A DNA stretch of 6,691 nt from Paracoccaceae bacterium. Its GTDB lineage: Bacteria; Pseudomonadota; Alphaproteobacteria; Rhodobacterales; Rhodobacteraceae. The notes beneath the pieces were generated by a model. That model ran no database searches, was not told the DNA's origin, and saw only the letters and a list, made by a program, of their open reading frames with translations. Below, piece after piece: positions 6,297 through 6,691 of this stretch. The stretch is taken from assembly GCA_007134405.1 (NCBI GenBank), contig SLKW01000364.1:1-6691 (forward strand), written 5' to 3'. The stretch's first letter is position 1. Each line of letters begins with the position of its first letter. The position numbers were made by a program, and so were the translations under genes.

Positions 6297-6304
6297 GCTG
6301 GCGC

Positions 6305-6691
6305 ATGTCCACCGCACTCTTTACCGACCCCGCCTGCCTGAACCACGTCACCCCTCCGGGCCACCCCGAGCGTGTGGCGCGGCTCGAGTCGGTGCTGGCC
6401 GCGCTCGACGCGCCCGATTTCGCCGCGCTGAACCGCCGTCAGGCGCCCGCGGCCGACGATGTGGAATTGCTGCGCTGCCATCCGCAGCGCTATGTCGACC
6501 GTATCCGCGCCGCGATCCCCGAAGGTGGCAGCCGCCAGCTCGACCCTGACACGCATGTCTCGGCCGGCAGCTGGCTGGCGGCGGCGGGTGGGCTGGGGCA
6601 GGTTCTGGGCGCGCTCGACATGGTGATCGCGGGCGAGGCGCAGAACGCCTTCGCCGCCATCCGCCCGCCCGGCCACCATGCCGAGCGGGAA
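6305..6691 (+). CDS. Histone deacetylase / acetylpolyamine amidohydrolase family protein, N-terminal 129 residues (3' end outside window)
   Basis: The frame from ATG 6305 is open to the end of the window. The N-terminus MSTALFTDPACLNHVTPPGH with PER after it (1-23) is the standard opening of bacterial HDAC-superfamily proteins, where the His-Pro-Glu motif helps shape the active-site entrance. LRCHPQRYVDRI (56-67) and LDPDTHVSAGSW (79-90) follow, and the fragment ends in AIRPPGHHAERE (118-129), whose H124/H125 are the conserved catalytic histidine pair. The Asp-His-Asp zinc site would follow outside the window. Family members remove acetyl groups from lysines or polyamines; the substrate is unknown here. 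There is no Shine-Dalgarno sequence before the ATG, and a possible GATTAT -10 at 6290-6295 would place the transcript start at or just before the ATG, suggesting a leaderless mRNA (inference). In Rhodobacter relatives I recall this gene preceding xseB, ispA and dxs. Divergent from the formaldehyde dehydrogenase. Confidence 0.93.
   Translation, partial: MSTALFTDPACLNHVTPPGHPERVARLESVLAALDAPDFAALNRRQAPAADDVELLRCHPQRYVDRIRAAIPEGGSRQLDPDTHVSAGSWLAAAGGLGQVLGALDMVIAGEAQNAFAAIRPPGHHAERE

Noticed and set aside
6238..6304. GCGCCAG (6238-6244) and CTGGCGC (6298-6304) as an operator pair
   Set aside because: Only seven pairs with a 53-base spacer in GC-rich DNA; chance is sufficient explanation.
6158..6679. 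173-codon open frame on the - strand
   Set aside because: It opposes the HDAC-family N-terminus, which has unmistakable motifs, and overlaps the dehydrogenase start region.

Overview
The window is a uniformly GC-rich (roughly two-thirds GC by eye), densely packed piece of bacterial chromosome. Gene content, order and protein style point to an alphaproteobacterium of the Rhodobacteraceae/Paracoccaceae type (Rhodobacter/Paracoccus relatives). No database search was possible, so this placement is recognition, not proof.

Left block (1-4073, + strand): five genes in one tightly overlapping operon. They are the C-terminal half of an FAD-dependent amine-oxidase-type oxidoreductase, a DUF1365 protein, a GPH/MFS-type membrane transporter, a membrane-anchored DUF3833 protein and a short-chain dehydrogenase (SDR). 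Every junction overlaps by 4-8 bases (ATGA, GTGA, 8 bp, ATGA), so the five are probably co-transcribed and translationally coupled. FAD oxidoreductase + DUF1365 + DUF3833 is a recurrent proteobacterial set, usually found near a cyclopropane-fatty-acid-synthase-like methyltransferase. From memory, the same five-gene order exists in Rhodobacter sphaeroides in the sigmaE/ChrR (singlet-oxygen) regulon, and enzymes from that context were linked to making methylated furan fatty acids on phospholipid acyl chains. The most interesting reading is therefore a membrane-lipid modification operon. The start of the operon and its promoter lie left of the window, and no methyltransferase is present inside it.

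Middle (4074-4237): a 164-bp gap between convergent transcription units. It holds a perfect 20-bp palindrome and two weaker inverted repeats, most simply read as transcription-end structures.

Right block (4238-6186, - strand): the glutathione-dependent formaldehyde oxidation pair. S-(hydroxymethyl)glutathione dehydrogenase (class III ADH) comes first, then S-formylglutathione hydrolase, joined by a TGATG stop/start overlap. Together they convert the spontaneous glutathione-formaldehyde adduct to formate and free glutathione.

Right end (6187-6691): a 118-bp divergent intergenic region with a TATAAT on the - strand and an inverted repeat in the probable adh leader. It is followed by the N-terminal 129 codons of a histone-deacetylase/acetylpolyamine-amidohydrolase family protein on the + strand, running off the window at the RPPGHHA motif. 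I saw no mobile element, tRNA, rRNA or CRISPR.
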